Assembly (NCBI GenBank): GCA_002746645.1
Contig: PDPU01000002.1
Coordinates: 1-64,000, forward strand
DNA: 64,000 nucleotides
Source: Gammaproteobacteria bacterium
GTDB taxonomy: Bacteria > Pseudomonadota > Gammaproteobacteria > Granulosicoccales > Granulosicoccaceae
Direction of reading: 5' to 3'
Below the pieces are notes generated by a model. That model searched no databases. It had not been told where the DNA came from and was given only the letters and a program-made list of their open reading frames with translations. The translations under genes were made by a program, and so were the position numbers. Of this stretch, positions 9,184 through 17,433 are shown piece after piece. Positions within the stretch are counted from its first letter, which is position 1, and each line of letters opens with the position of its first letter.

Positions 9184-9249
9184 ATCGGTCAGTCTTGTCG
9201 TGGATCCGTCGGGTGTGTCATGCAATCGGTCAGTCTTGTCCTGGATCCG
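9184..9249. repeat. 25-bp direct repeat, two copies, 41-bp period
   Basis: The segment ATCGGTCAGTCTTGTC plus TGGATCCG occurs at 9184-9208 and 9225-9249 with one difference. A weaker third match (TCGGTCAG) follows near 9266. It fills much of the 175-base gap between the TonB receptor gene and the HmuY-like gene. No function is evident. Confidence 0.7.
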
Positions 9250-9270
9250 CGAGGTTTGACCTTGATTCGG

Positions 9271-11463
9271 TCAGAACAGATAGCGTACACCTGCCAGAAC
9301 GAGTCGGCCGGCTTCCGGCCGCAAGTCGGTTCCGGCGCTGTCGGCGCGCCGGTGCGAATCGGTGAGGTTGTCGATGCCGAAATACAGTCGTGCGTCCGGC
9401 GTCAGGTCGTGATTGATTCGCAGGTTCACGGTGCTGTAGGACGGTGAGCGCAACTCGGTGTTGTCTTCGTCGTCTGCGAATTCGATCCAAGAGCCGCTTT
9501 CGTAGCGCCAGCTCAGGCTGATCTCGCTGTCAGGCAGCGGATCCTTCCAGATGCCCGTCAACTGCCATTGCCGGCGCGGTTGTTGCGTGAGTTCGTTGCC
9601 GGTATCGATGTTCTTCGTGGTGAGGAAATTGAAGGCGCCACTCAGACGAATACTGCTGCCGACATCGACGAGCAAACTGAGGTCCAGACCACTGGTGCGT
9701 GCGCGTCCGATGTTGCTGTAGCGGAATATCGACAGGTTCTGGGCGTCGCTGGCTTCGCGGTCGAGCGCCGTGACGATCAGGTTGTCGAGACGGTTCACGA
9801 ACGCATTGGCACTCAGCAAGGGCAGCCCCTCACCACCGGCCTCGACGCCCAGCTGCACGCTGATCGATTCCTCGGGGGCCAGATCGGGGTTGCCGATCAC
9901 CTTGTAGCCGAAGGCGGAATGGTCGAACTGGTAGTAGCGTTCCTTGAGGTTCGGCACCCGATAGCCGGCACCGAGCCCGAACATCCAGCGCGGCCGCCAT
10001 TTGCCGTCGGGGTAAGGGCGGAATACGGCATTGATCTTGGGCGCGCTGTGCCAGCCGAAATCGCTGTCGTGCTGTACGCGGATGCCTGGCAGCAGTTCCC
10101 AGCGCTCGCCGATGAACCAGTCGTCCTGCGCAAACAGGTCGACCGCGACCCGCTCGGCCTCGTCGCCGATTTCCGTGATGTCGAGTGCGTTGCTGCCCTC
10201 GACGCGCTTCTGCGTCTGCAGGATATCCGCTGCAAGCACGGTCGCGCCGATGGTCCACTGATGTGAGGGACGGGCGGGAAGGTCGTACTGGATCTCTGCC
10301 TGGTGCAGACGGTGCCGAGCGTGTCGCTCCTGTTCGATGGCTGCCGTTGCGGGTGCATCGACCTGGGTGTCGTCGGTAAAGCGCTCGGACTTGATCCAGC
10401 TGCGCAGCCGACCACTGTTCTGCAACTGATGATCGAGTGTGGCGCCAATCGATTCGCGGCGTGCGAGTTCGGTGTCGAGTTTCCGGACGACGCCGATGCC
10501 GGGTGTAAAGGAGCCGAGGCCGCTGTCGAGCGATTCCTCGTAGAAACCGGCGTCGACGGCGATGTTGGTCGACGGTGATGGCTCGTAGTCGAAGCGGCCG
10601 TTGATGGTGGCACGATGGCCCCAGGCGCCTTCGTTCGCATAGGTGCTTTTGTCGAGGTCGTAGCCATCGGTGTCGATGTAGTCGACGTCGATGCGGGCAC
10701 CGGTCTTGTCACCATGGATGCCGGCGCCACCGGTCAGGCGAACCCGATCGACGGACGGATCGTTCGAATGCCGTGACTTGTCTCCGTAGCTGCCCAGATC
10801 GAGTGAAATGCTGCCCGGCTCGTCTGCATCGTCTTTCGTGATGACGTTGATGACGCCGCCCATTGCCGAGTTGCCGTACAGGGCAGATACCGCGCCCTTG
10901 ACGATCTCGATGCGTTCGACGTTGAACGTGGAAAGCTGATCGACATCGATGGAAGAGCCGGTACTCGCGCTGACGGGGCGCCCGTTGACCAGCACCAGCA
11001 CACGATCGCCACTCATGCCTTGCAGCCACACCTCGCGACCGTTCTTGCCGTGGATGTCACGCAGCAGAAGGCCGGGTACGCTCTCCAGTGCTTCTGCAAC
11101 CGTATGCGCATTGTCGCGCTCGATCATGTCGCGCGTCACCACCTCGGTGCGCACCGGTGAATCGAGCAGCAACCTTTCGTTCCGGGTGCCCGTCACCACC
11201 ATCGTGTCGAGCGAGATCGAGTCGGTGGAGGACAGCGAGTCGGCGGATGAGGATGAACCCGGTGCAAGAGCACCTTCCTGTGCCATCAGGGGGCTGGCTG
11301 CAAGCCCCAGCAGCAATGCCGAACGGAGCGTGATGAAAGCGCGTCGTGGCTGCCTCGGGCTACCGAGAGGGTGGCAATTGTGCGGTATTGCACTGACGCG
11401 GCGTCGGTGAGAAAGCCAGCTTGCCATCCTGCTGGCAGGGCGCAACCTGGGTTGGGCAGTCAT
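9271..11463 (-). CDS. TonB-dependent outer-membrane receptor, heme uptake
   Basis: A 730-residue receptor. It has a long basic N-terminus, a signal-like hydrophobic stretch (ALLLGLAASPLMAQ, residues about 49-62), a TonB box-like DTMVVTGT near residue 85, then the plug domain (VAEALESVPGLLL, GMSGDRVLVLVNGRP, NVERIEIVKGAVSALYGNSAMGGVINVIT). A long beta-barrel ends in an aromatic residue (VRYLF). It imports an iron ligand across the outer membrane using TonB energy. The downstream HmuY, HmuTUV and ABM genes make heme the likely cargo. The start is uncertain: ATG 11463 gives an unusually long leader and ATG 11427 is an alternative. A Fur box lies about 60 bases upstream. Confidence 0.9.
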   Translation of the reverse strand: MTAQPRLRPASRMASWLSHRRRVSAIPHNCHPLGSPRQPRRAFITLRSALLLGLAASPLMAQEGALAPGSSSSADSLSSTDSISLDTMVVTGTRNERLLLDSPVRTEVVTRDMIERDNAHTVAEALESVPGLLLRDIHGKNGREVWLQGMSGDRVLVLVNGRPVSASTGSSIDVDQLSTFNVERIEIVKGAVSALYGNSAMGGVINVITKDDADEPGSISLDLGSYGDKSRHSNDPSVDRVRLTGGAGIHGDKTGARIDVDYIDTDGYDLDKSTYANEGAWGHRATINGRFDYEPSPSTNIAVDAGFYEESLDSGLGSFTPGIGVVRKLDTELARRESIGATLDHQLQNSGRLRSWIKSERFTDDTQVDAPATAAIEQERHARHRLHQAEIQYDLPARPSHQWTIGATVLAADILQTQKRVEGSNALDITEIGDEAERVAVDLFAQDDWFIGERWELLPGIRVQHDSDFGWHSAPKINAVFRPYPDGKWRPRWMFGLGAGYRVPNLKERYYQFDHSAFGYKVIGNPDLAPEESISVQLGVEAGGEGLPLLSANAFVNRLDNLIVTALDREASDAQNLSIFRYSNIGRARTSGLDLSLLVDVGSSIRLSGAFNFLTTKNIDTGNELTQQPRRQWQLTGIWKDPLPDSEISLSWRYESGSWIEFADDEDNTELRSPSYSTVNLRINHDLTPDARLYFGIDNLTDSHRRADSAGTDLRPEAGRLVLAGVRYLF

Positions 11464-11524
11464 CTTGAGCGAGGGCCGTGTCGGAAGCGAGCGGGAGCGT
11501 GTTGAAAACGATCCCGGGGACGAT

Positions 11525-11543
11525 GAGAATGATAGCGATTATC
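11525..11543 (-). promoter_or_regulatory. Fur box controlling the heme operon
   Basis: GAGAATGATAGCGATTATC matches 15 of 19 positions of the classical Fur consensus, including both outer half-sites. It lies 62 bases upstream of the receptor start and is centred where the promoter should be. Fur with iron bound would repress the whole heme operon. Confidence 0.85.
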
Positions 11544-11614
11544 ACTCTCGTCAAACACCGACAGATTGTGTGGCTTTGCGGCCGATGGGGCCGCCTTTCA
11601 TGTCCCTGAAACGA

Positions 11615-11648
11615 CACCCGGGCCCGCGATGACGGGCGGGCCCGGGTG
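11615..11648 (-). terminator. strong GC hairpin after the barrel-protein gene
   Basis: A perfect 13-bp stem (CACCCGGGCCCGC paired with GCGGGCCCGGGTG) closes an 8-base loop, 30 bases past the stop of the leftward barrel gene and before the Fur-controlled promoter. The following T-run is weak (TCGTTTC), so it may be an intrinsic terminator of reduced strength or an mRNA 3'-end stabiliser. Confidence 0.65.
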
Positions 11649-11677
11649 CAATGCAGCAGGTCCTGCTGGGTTGTCGA

Positions 11678-12865
11678 TTACTTCAGGCGATAACGCAGCC
11701 CGAAGTTCATCGAGCTTGCGACGTCGTCGTTGTCCTTGTTCGTGTTCGGCTTTTCGTTGACGTCAACCGCAGCGAGGCGGATGCCGACATCGAGACGGTT
11801 GGTCAGGTGGTAGTTGAACGACGTGGCCAGCGTGTTCGTCATGAAGCGCGAGTCGTCGTCGTCGTCCGCCTGTGCCAGGTTGAGATCCCAGGTATTGATC
11901 CAGTCGATGCGATCGGAGATTTCGTAAGTGTAGCTCAGGGCGTTGCGCGTGCGCGCCACCGTGTTGTCACCGAAGGTCGGTTCGAAGCTGAAAAGGTTGA
12001 TCAGCTGACCCTTGAGTCCGAAGGGCTTCGCGTACTCGGCCTGAAACAGAAGTTTCGGGTCGTTGTCGGTCAGACCGGTGAGGTCGCTCGACTGGAAGCC
12101 GGCACCGAAACGTACCAGCCAGCCATGACGGCGAGCGCTGATCGGTTCATTGAAGAGCACGTCTTCGAGGTCAACCGTGGCGTAGGCCGAAAGATCGCCC
12201 GTGGGCAGGAGTCCGGCACCGGCAAGCACGGATTCCATGTCGGTGTACCAGGCGCCCTTGAAGGTGTCGGGACCGTGAATCGAGCGATACTCGCTCTCCT
12301 TGGCGATCACGCCCGCAAGCTCCAGCAGCACTTCATCGGGTACCTCGCCGTTGAGTTGACCGTCGGCGCTGAGCTTGTCGGCAATGCGGATGGCCTTGGC
12401 CAGCGGTGTGGCGTTCCATACGCGACCGTATCCGAGGCCGACGGTCACGCCGATGCTGTCGTCGACGGCCTCGTTCTGATGCGCGTAGGACGCCGCACCG
12501 AACCAGAACAGGTTGTCCTTCTCGGGACGGATGTAGCGGTCGGTGTTGATGCCGAGGTTCAGACCATAGACACTGTCGGTGTGATCACCGTCGTTGGGCC
12601 CACGCGCAGCGCTGTGATAGCCCGACGAGGTGAGCCCCCAGACATTGTCGGCCGTGCTGTTGCGACGGTCGTAGTTGAGGTCGAGATTCGTGCTGAAACT
12701 CTCCTGATCCTGGTTGCCTGCATTCGCGTTGGCGGTGAGGTCGACATAGGCCTCCTGGAAGGCGGTGTCGGTGTTGGTGTAGTCGGTGAGTTCGATGGCC
12801 GAAGCCACGCAACTCGTGGCGACAGCGGCGACGCCGAGAGTGCATTTGATACCGTTCTTGAACAT
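11678..12865 (-). CDS. outer-membrane beta-barrel protein, function unknown
   Basis: The 395-residue protein starts at ATG 12865, eight bases after an AGGAGA ribosome site, with a signal peptide ending near VASAIE. The mature part alternates polar and aromatic residues in strand-like stretches (FSTNLDLNYDRR, LFWFGAASYAHQ, NALSYTYEISDRIDWINTWDLNLAQ) and ends in YRLK preceded by FGLRYR, as barrels do. Similar secreted barrels include DUF481-type and porin-like proteins, but I cannot assign a family or substrate. It is a single-gene unit with its own terminator-like hairpin and a palindrome-rich upstream region. Confidence 0.7.
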   Translation of the reverse strand: MFKNGIKCTLGVAAVATSCVASAIELTDYTNTDTAFQEAYVDLTANANAGNQDQESFSTNLDLNYDRRNSTADNVWGLTSSGYHSAARGPNDGDHTDSVYGLNLGINTDRYIRPEKDNLFWFGAASYAHQNEAVDDSIGVTVGLGYGRVWNATPLAKAIRIADKLSADGQLNGEVPDEVLLELAGVIAKESEYRSIHGPDTFKGAWYTDMESVLAGAGLLPTGDLSAYATVDLEDVLFNEPISARRHGWLVRFGAGFQSSDLTGLTDNDPKLLFQAEYAKPFGLKGQLINLFSFEPTFGDNTVARTRNALSYTYEISDRIDWINTWDLNLAQADDDDDSRFMTNTLATSFNYHLTNRLDVGIRLAAVDVNEKPNTNKDNDDVASSMNFGLRYRLK

Positions 12866-13463
12866 TGAAAATGTCTCCTGTTGCGGCCTGCAGAGGCAGG
12901 CGTGCGCTTGTGGGTACGCGACACTGAAACGGCGCCTTGCGTACCGCTTATCACTTAGTATAGTCACTGATGGTTGGCAAGTGGCTACATATGTACAGAA
13001 CTGATTGTAAATCAGTATCAATTGATACAGGGCCGCTGATGGATGATCCTGGCTCCGGGCGCAGAAACCGGCTCGGTCGCTTGATGTCGTCGCGCAGCAT
13101 TGCCAGCGTGTGATTGATGCCCAAGTGCGAATCATGGCCCGTGCGCTTGAGTTCCGCCTGGCCGGTCAGCTCCCGCGAATCGACCTGCAGCGCTTGTGCG
13201 CGACCATCGGGCAGGTCTCGCGTGTTTCCTCGGGTAAGCACTTCCGCGGGTCGGTTTCGACGAGCAGGTTCTGCGCATCGACATGCGGCGCCATCAAGGC
13301 GAGCAGCCACCGACGCATCGATGGGTTCATCAGTCAGGACAGAATGCGTGGTGTCGTGACAAAATGCACCGCTTCCCATCGCCTTACCCTCCGGGGCCTT
13401 CCCTTGAAACAAGCCATCCTTGCAGCTTTCGCCCGCGGCACGGCGAACCTGCCGCCTCTCGGC
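12866..13463. promoter_or_regulatory. 598-bp divergent regulatory region with overlapping palindromes
   Basis: No convincing gene lies between the barrel gene (leftward) and the SulP gene (rightward). Around 12950-13030 the DNA is AT-rich. It holds two adjacent, overlapping palindromes: ACTGATT-GTA-AATCAGT at 13000-13016 and the perfect 14-mer GTATCAATTGATAC at 13015-13028. They lie 135-163 bases upstream of the barrel start and look like operator sites for a dimeric regulator. From about 13100 the frame ahead of sulP is open but arginine- and serine-rich, and I take it as non-coding. Confidence 0.5.
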
Positions 13464-15017
13464 ATGTCCTCGTCGCTCGATACGACGTTCAACGGCGCGC
13501 GCCTGCGTATCGAGCTGCTGTCCGGTCTGACAGTGGCGCTGGCGCTCGTGCCCGAAGCGGTTGCCTTTGCTTTCGTGGCCGGTGTGCATCCGCTTGTCGG
13601 GCTGTATGCAGCCTTCATGGTCGGTCTCGTCACGGCGGCCTTCGGGGGGCGCCCCGGCATGATCTCGGGAGCAACGGGGGCGCTTGCGGTGGTCATGGTG
13701 TCGCTCGTTTCCGAGCACGGCGTGGAGTATCTCTTCGCCACCGTCGTGCTCATGGGCATGCTGCAGCTCATTGCCGGTGCGCTGCACTGGGGGCGCTTCA
13801 TTCGCCTCGTGCCGCATCCGGTCATGCTCGGTTTCGTCAACGGGCTTGCCATCGTCATCTTTCTTGCCCAGCTCGGACAATTCCGTGATCCCGCGAGCGA
13901 GTCCGGCGCCTGGCTCAGTGGCACGCCGATGATGCTCATGCTCGGCCTCGTGGCGCTGACCATGGTCATCATCTGGCTGATGCCGAAGCTCACGAAAGCC
14001 GTGCCCGCGCCGCTTGCGGGTATTGCCATCGTGGCACTCGTCGTGATCGCCTTCGGGCTCGATGTACCACGCGTCGGCGATCTTGCTTCCATCCAGGGTG
14101 GTTTGCCGAGCTTCCACATTCCCTCAGTGCCGCTGAATCTCGAAACCTTCGAGATCATCGTCCCCTACGCGGTCGTTCTCGCGGCCATCGGCCTGATCGA
14201 GAGCCTGCTCACCCTGAACCTCGTCGGCGAGATCGTCGGCAAGCGTGGTGGCGCTTCGCAGGAATGTCTTGCGCAGGGTGCGGCCAACGTCGTTACCGGC
14301 TTCTTCGGCGGCATGGGTGGCTGCGCGATGATCGGTCAGTCGATGATCAACGTGAAGTCGGGCGGGCGCACGCGCCTTGCCGGCATCGCCGCGGCACTCT
14401 TTCTGCTCGTGTTCATCCTGTTTGCCGCACCACTGATCGAGCAGATTCCGCTCGCGGCGCTCGTCGGCGTGATGTTCATGGTCGTGATCGGCACCTTCGC
14501 CTGGAACTCGCTGCGCATTCTCACGCGCGTGCCGCTGACCGACGCCTTCGTGATCGTGCTGGTCACGATCGTGACCGTGATGAGCGACCTTGCCGTGGCG
14601 GTTGTCGTTGGCGTGATCGTCTCGGCACTGGCCTACGCGTGGAGCAATGCACGGCGCATTCATGCCGAAATCGACGAGGCAGATGACAGCAAGGTGTATC
14701 GCATTCAGGGTCCGCTCTTCTTCGGTTCATGCGATGGATTCATCGAACTCTTCGACGTCGCGAACGACCCGGCCGACATCACCATCGACTTCGCGGACAG
14801 TCACGTTGCCGATCAATCGGCACTGCAGGCGATCGAGGCCGTTGCCACGAAATACGAAGCTGCCGGCAAGCGTATCCAGCTCAAGCACCTCAGTCCCGAC
14901 TGCCATGCCCTGCTGACGAAAGCCGGGCATCTCATGGTCGACAGCGACGATGACCCGGACTACGCGATTGCGGCGAACTATCGTGTACGCACGGGCATTC
15001 TCGGTGGCGGTCACTGA
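13464..15017 (+). CDS. SulP-family anion transporter with STAS domain
   Basis: A 517-residue SLC26/SulP permease. The membrane part begins with GLTVALALVPEAVAFAFVAGVHP, carries the ISGATGA motif, and continues through many helices. From about residue 410 there is a cytoplasmic STAS domain (VYRIQGPLFFGSCDGF, ITIDFADSHVADQSALQAIE). Such proteins carry sulfate, bicarbonate or other anions across the inner membrane; the substrate cannot be told here. The start at ATG 13464 fits the family; a TTG at 13405 would add 20 residues. At its stop codon the 14-base string TCGGTGGCGGTCAC is duplicated (15001-15014 and 15019-15032). Confidence 0.88.
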   Translation: MSSSLDTTFNGARLRIELLSGLTVALALVPEAVAFAFVAGVHPLVGLYAAFMVGLVTAAFGGRPGMISGATGALAVVMVSLVSEHGVEYLFATVVLMGMLQLIAGALHWGRFIRLVPHPVMLGFVNGLAIVIFLAQLGQFRDPASESGAWLSGTPMMLMLGLVALTMVIIWLMPKLTKAVPAPLAGIAIVALVVIAFGLDVPRVGDLASIQGGLPSFHIPSVPLNLETFEIIVPYAVVLAAIGLIESLLTLNLVGEIVGKRGGASQECLAQGAANVVTGFFGGMGGCAMIGQSMINVKSGGRTRLAGIAAALFLLVFILFAAPLIEQIPLAALVGVMFMVVIGTFAWNSLRILTRVPLTDAFVIVLVTIVTVMSDLAVAVVVGVIVSALAYAWSNARRIHAEIDEADDSKVYRIQGPLFFGSCDGFIELFDVANDPADITIDFADSHVADQSALQAIEAVATKYEAAGKRIQLKHLSPDCHALLTKAGHLMVDSDDDPDYAIAANYRVRTGILGGGH

Positions 15018-15055
15018 ATCGGTGGCGGTCACGGAGCTGGCCGTGATCTGCAGCG

Positions 15056-16452
15056 CTATTCCGGTACCAGCGAAGCTCCTTCGATGACTCGGCGGTTGCC
15101 GTCATCATCGATGGCAACCACTTCGGATACCGACAGCGCAGCGTCGGGGTAGGCGCAGAAAAGCTGCGATTCACCGGGTACATACTGGGTGCCTTCACAC
15201 AAGATTTCGCGATCGGCAAGCGGCAGGGGCGACAACTCGGACGGCAGCACCTGAAAGTGGCTGACGTTCACGGGCAGACCGACGATGTCCCAACGCAGGG
15301 TATCGAGCGCCGATTCGAGTGTTTCGAAATCGCCGAGTGGGTAATAGAGCGGACTGGATTCGAGCATGGTGCCATTGGGTGTGATGCTCTGGAAGTTCTC
15401 GGGTGCATCACAGGCTTCGGCAACGTCTCCGGCGCCGTTGATGCTGCCGTCACTGTCGGCGGAACCCACGATGTCGGCACTGCAGGTGTCGGCTGCAAGC
15501 AGCCGCCCGTAAGGGTCGAAGGTCTCGCGACGCACGTCGAGAGAGACGATGCTCCCGGCCGTGTCGTCGTAGTCGCGCAGCACCGCGTATCCGCCGGCAT
15601 CGTCGACCTGCGATTCGATGACGAGATTGCCGAGCAGGTTGCCGGTCCGATCGGCAAGTCGTGACTCGACCAGCAGCTGCCGACTTTCGGCAGAGGCAGA
15701 CAACAGGGTCAGGTCGAAGCGGGATGTGACCAGATTGCCCGTTTGCGAGCCTTCGGTATAGGTCATGCGCTGTCCCGGCAATTCGGTATCGAATTCGATC
15801 GTACTCGATGAGCCGATCTGGCCCACGCTTTCCCTGATCTGGACATGGCTGACAGTGCGCGCGTTGTTCCAGCGAATCGTTACCGTGTTCTCGAAGAGCG
15901 GGCTGCGGTTGTCGGTGATTTCGTGATCGAAGGGCTGGCCATCGAGCGCGCGATACCTTACCTCCCCGAACGAATACGAACTATCTGCAAGACTTTTCAG
16001 TTCCGTGATTCTGGCGGCGAGGGGAGAGCCTTCGGCGTCGGTGGCCGCAAGGCCCATCGTCTCGAGTGGTGTGGCATAGACATCGATCAGCTTCGCCACG
16101 AGATCTTCGGTATACAGGCCACCGAGTTCACCGGAGGGGATGATGCAGGTGTCCTCGACCGATTCGGCACAGATCGACAGCACCTCGTCGAAGACGGAAT
16201 CGGTCATGATCAGGCGTTCGGTGGCGTTCAGGGCGTCGAGCAGCACCTGGCTAGTGGTCGCGGCAGATCCGGATTGATCCGCGTCGGCAGTGAGCGCGCT
16301 TCGTCGGTGTTGATCGGCGTGTCGTCGGGGCCGACGCCCGTGCCTTCCATGCCTCCGCCACAGGCCGACAGGCCGGTGAGCATGAACAGCCCTGCTGCCG
16401 AAGTCACGGCTGCCAGGCGTGTTCGGATCGGATCCGGTTTGCGGGGTGTCAT
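15056..16452 (-). pseudogene. secreted lipoprotein gene with an apparent frameshift
   Basis: The first 50 or so codons from ATG 16452 encode a signal with lipobox LSAC followed by a glycine-rich GGGMEGTGVGPDD linker. That frame then turns basic and hits a stop near 16228. The rest of the protein (from about ADADQSGSAATTSQVLLDALNATE to the stop at 15056, some 410 residues) is in another frame that itself lacks a plausible start. The switch point is near 16280-16300. Either the gene is broken, the frameshift is programmed, or there is a base-calling error. The downstream part is cysteine-containing and acidic with no family I recognise. Its ATG overlaps the stop of the DUF6502 gene (ATGA), so the two are coupled. 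Confidence 0.65.
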
Positions 16453-17291
16453 TCGCTGCGCTCTCCTGCGGGTCTGTTCTCGCCTGTGTCGTCGCGCTCG
16501 GGCCGATGTTCCCTGAAAAAGAAAAGCCCGATGCCGGCGCGGTTGCGGCCGCTGCCTTCGATTGCGGGGTTCGCATCCCTGTCGTTTTCAGCGAAGAGGG
16601 CGTCGACATCCCTGAGAAAGACCATGGATCGATTGCGGCTTTCGCGCTCGACGACATCAAGGCGTTCGTCGGGCAGGTTGTCGTAGACCACGCTGATCTG
16701 CAACCGGTGTTCGGCGCGCGGGTGTGTGAGGTTGTGATCGATGGTGGCGATGAGGTCGGCAGTGGCGTCGCCGAAGATTCGCATCAGCGCTTCGTCGCTG
16801 GTATGCGGCACGTAGGATTCGGCGAGCAGACGAAGCGCTTCACCTTCACGGCACACGGCGCCGACGCGCAGCAGTTCGTCGAGGATGGCGCGCGGCGTGA
16901 TGTCGCCACTGTAGCGGGCCACCAGGGTCTTGAACTCTTCCTTGATCCCGAGCGCTCTGGGCTGGCCGTCCTTGCTGAATTCCGGGTCACGCTGCCAGCC
17001 ACTGATCACGCGTGCCGCACGGTTGTGCCGTGGTGTGTCTGCCGGCTCGTCAGCCAGTCTGTCGAGAATGCGTTTGACCTCGTGCCGATGCAGCCCCGTG
17101 ATCACCGCGACATTGCTCTGAGTCTGCCTGCGTTTCGGTGGCGGGAACTCGGCATGTGCCACCTCCACGTAGGCCGTTCGTGCCACCTCGGCGAAATCGC
17201 TGAAGGCGATGCCGTGACGCAGCAGCAACCGCACCAGCGGACGCAATACACGCCGCAGTGCCGTGAGCAGTGGCTGCTGAGGGGCCGTCAT
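16449..17291 (-). CDS. DUF6502 family protein, possible DNA-binding regulator
   Basis: A 280-residue protein starting LRRVLRPLVRLLLRHGIAFSDFAEVARTAYVEVA, the hallmark of DUF6502. Residues about 58-80 (SNVAVITGLHRHEVKRILD) fit a helix-turn-helix pattern, so a DNA-binding role is plausible though not established. The C-terminal 40 residues are charged and low in order. It is the first gene of a pair with the frameshifted lipoprotein and is divergent from the GlyGly-CTERM surface protein. Two palindromes lie in the shared promoter region, so autoregulation is a reasonable inference. Confidence 0.75.
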   Translation of the reverse strand: MTAPQQPLLTALRRVLRPLVRLLLRHGIAFSDFAEVARTAYVEVAHAEFPPPKRRQTQSNVAVITGLHRHEVKRILDRLADEPADTPRHNRAARVISGWQRDPEFSKDGQPRALGIKEEFKTLVARYSGDITPRAILDELLRVGAVCREGEALRLLAESYVPHTSDEALMRIFGDATADLIATIDHNLTHPRAEHRLQISVVYDNLPDERLDVVERESRNRSMVFLRDVDALFAENDRDANPAIEGSGRNRAGIGLFFFREHRPERDDTGENRPAGERSE

Positions 17292-17315
17292 CGGTCGGAT
17301 CGAAGCATCACGAAT

Positions 17316-17400
17316 ATGGTGTATTTATACCATTTTTCACTCTGACGCCTGATCGGGTGATAGACTGGCGCGCAAATATGGTGAAAAAACACCATATTTG
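17316..17400. promoter_or_regulatory. two palindromic operator-like sites in a divergent promoter
   Basis: Site 1, ATGGTGTATTTATACCAT at 17316-17333, is an imperfect palindrome. Site 2 at 17373-17400 is a perfect 11-bp inverted repeat, CAAATATGGTG and CACCATATTTG, around AAAAAA. Both share the half-site ATGGT and their centres are about 62 bases apart. They lie between the start codons of the DUF6502 gene and the surface-protein gene. The surrounding AT-richness in a GC-rich genome supports a control function. Confidence 0.65.
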
Positions 17401-17433
17401 AACTTCGAATCCAGTTGACGGAATCCAAAAACA

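Noticed and set aside
11360..11617. An 85-residue minus-strand frame with a hydrophobic stretch over the Fur box
   Set aside because: It overlaps the operator and the start of the receptor gene in another frame, so the hydrophobic run is taken as chance.
13110..13463. An N-terminal extension of the SulP protein by 118 residues
   Set aside because: It is Arg/Ser-rich and unlike SulP N-termini, while the family start fits ATG 13464.
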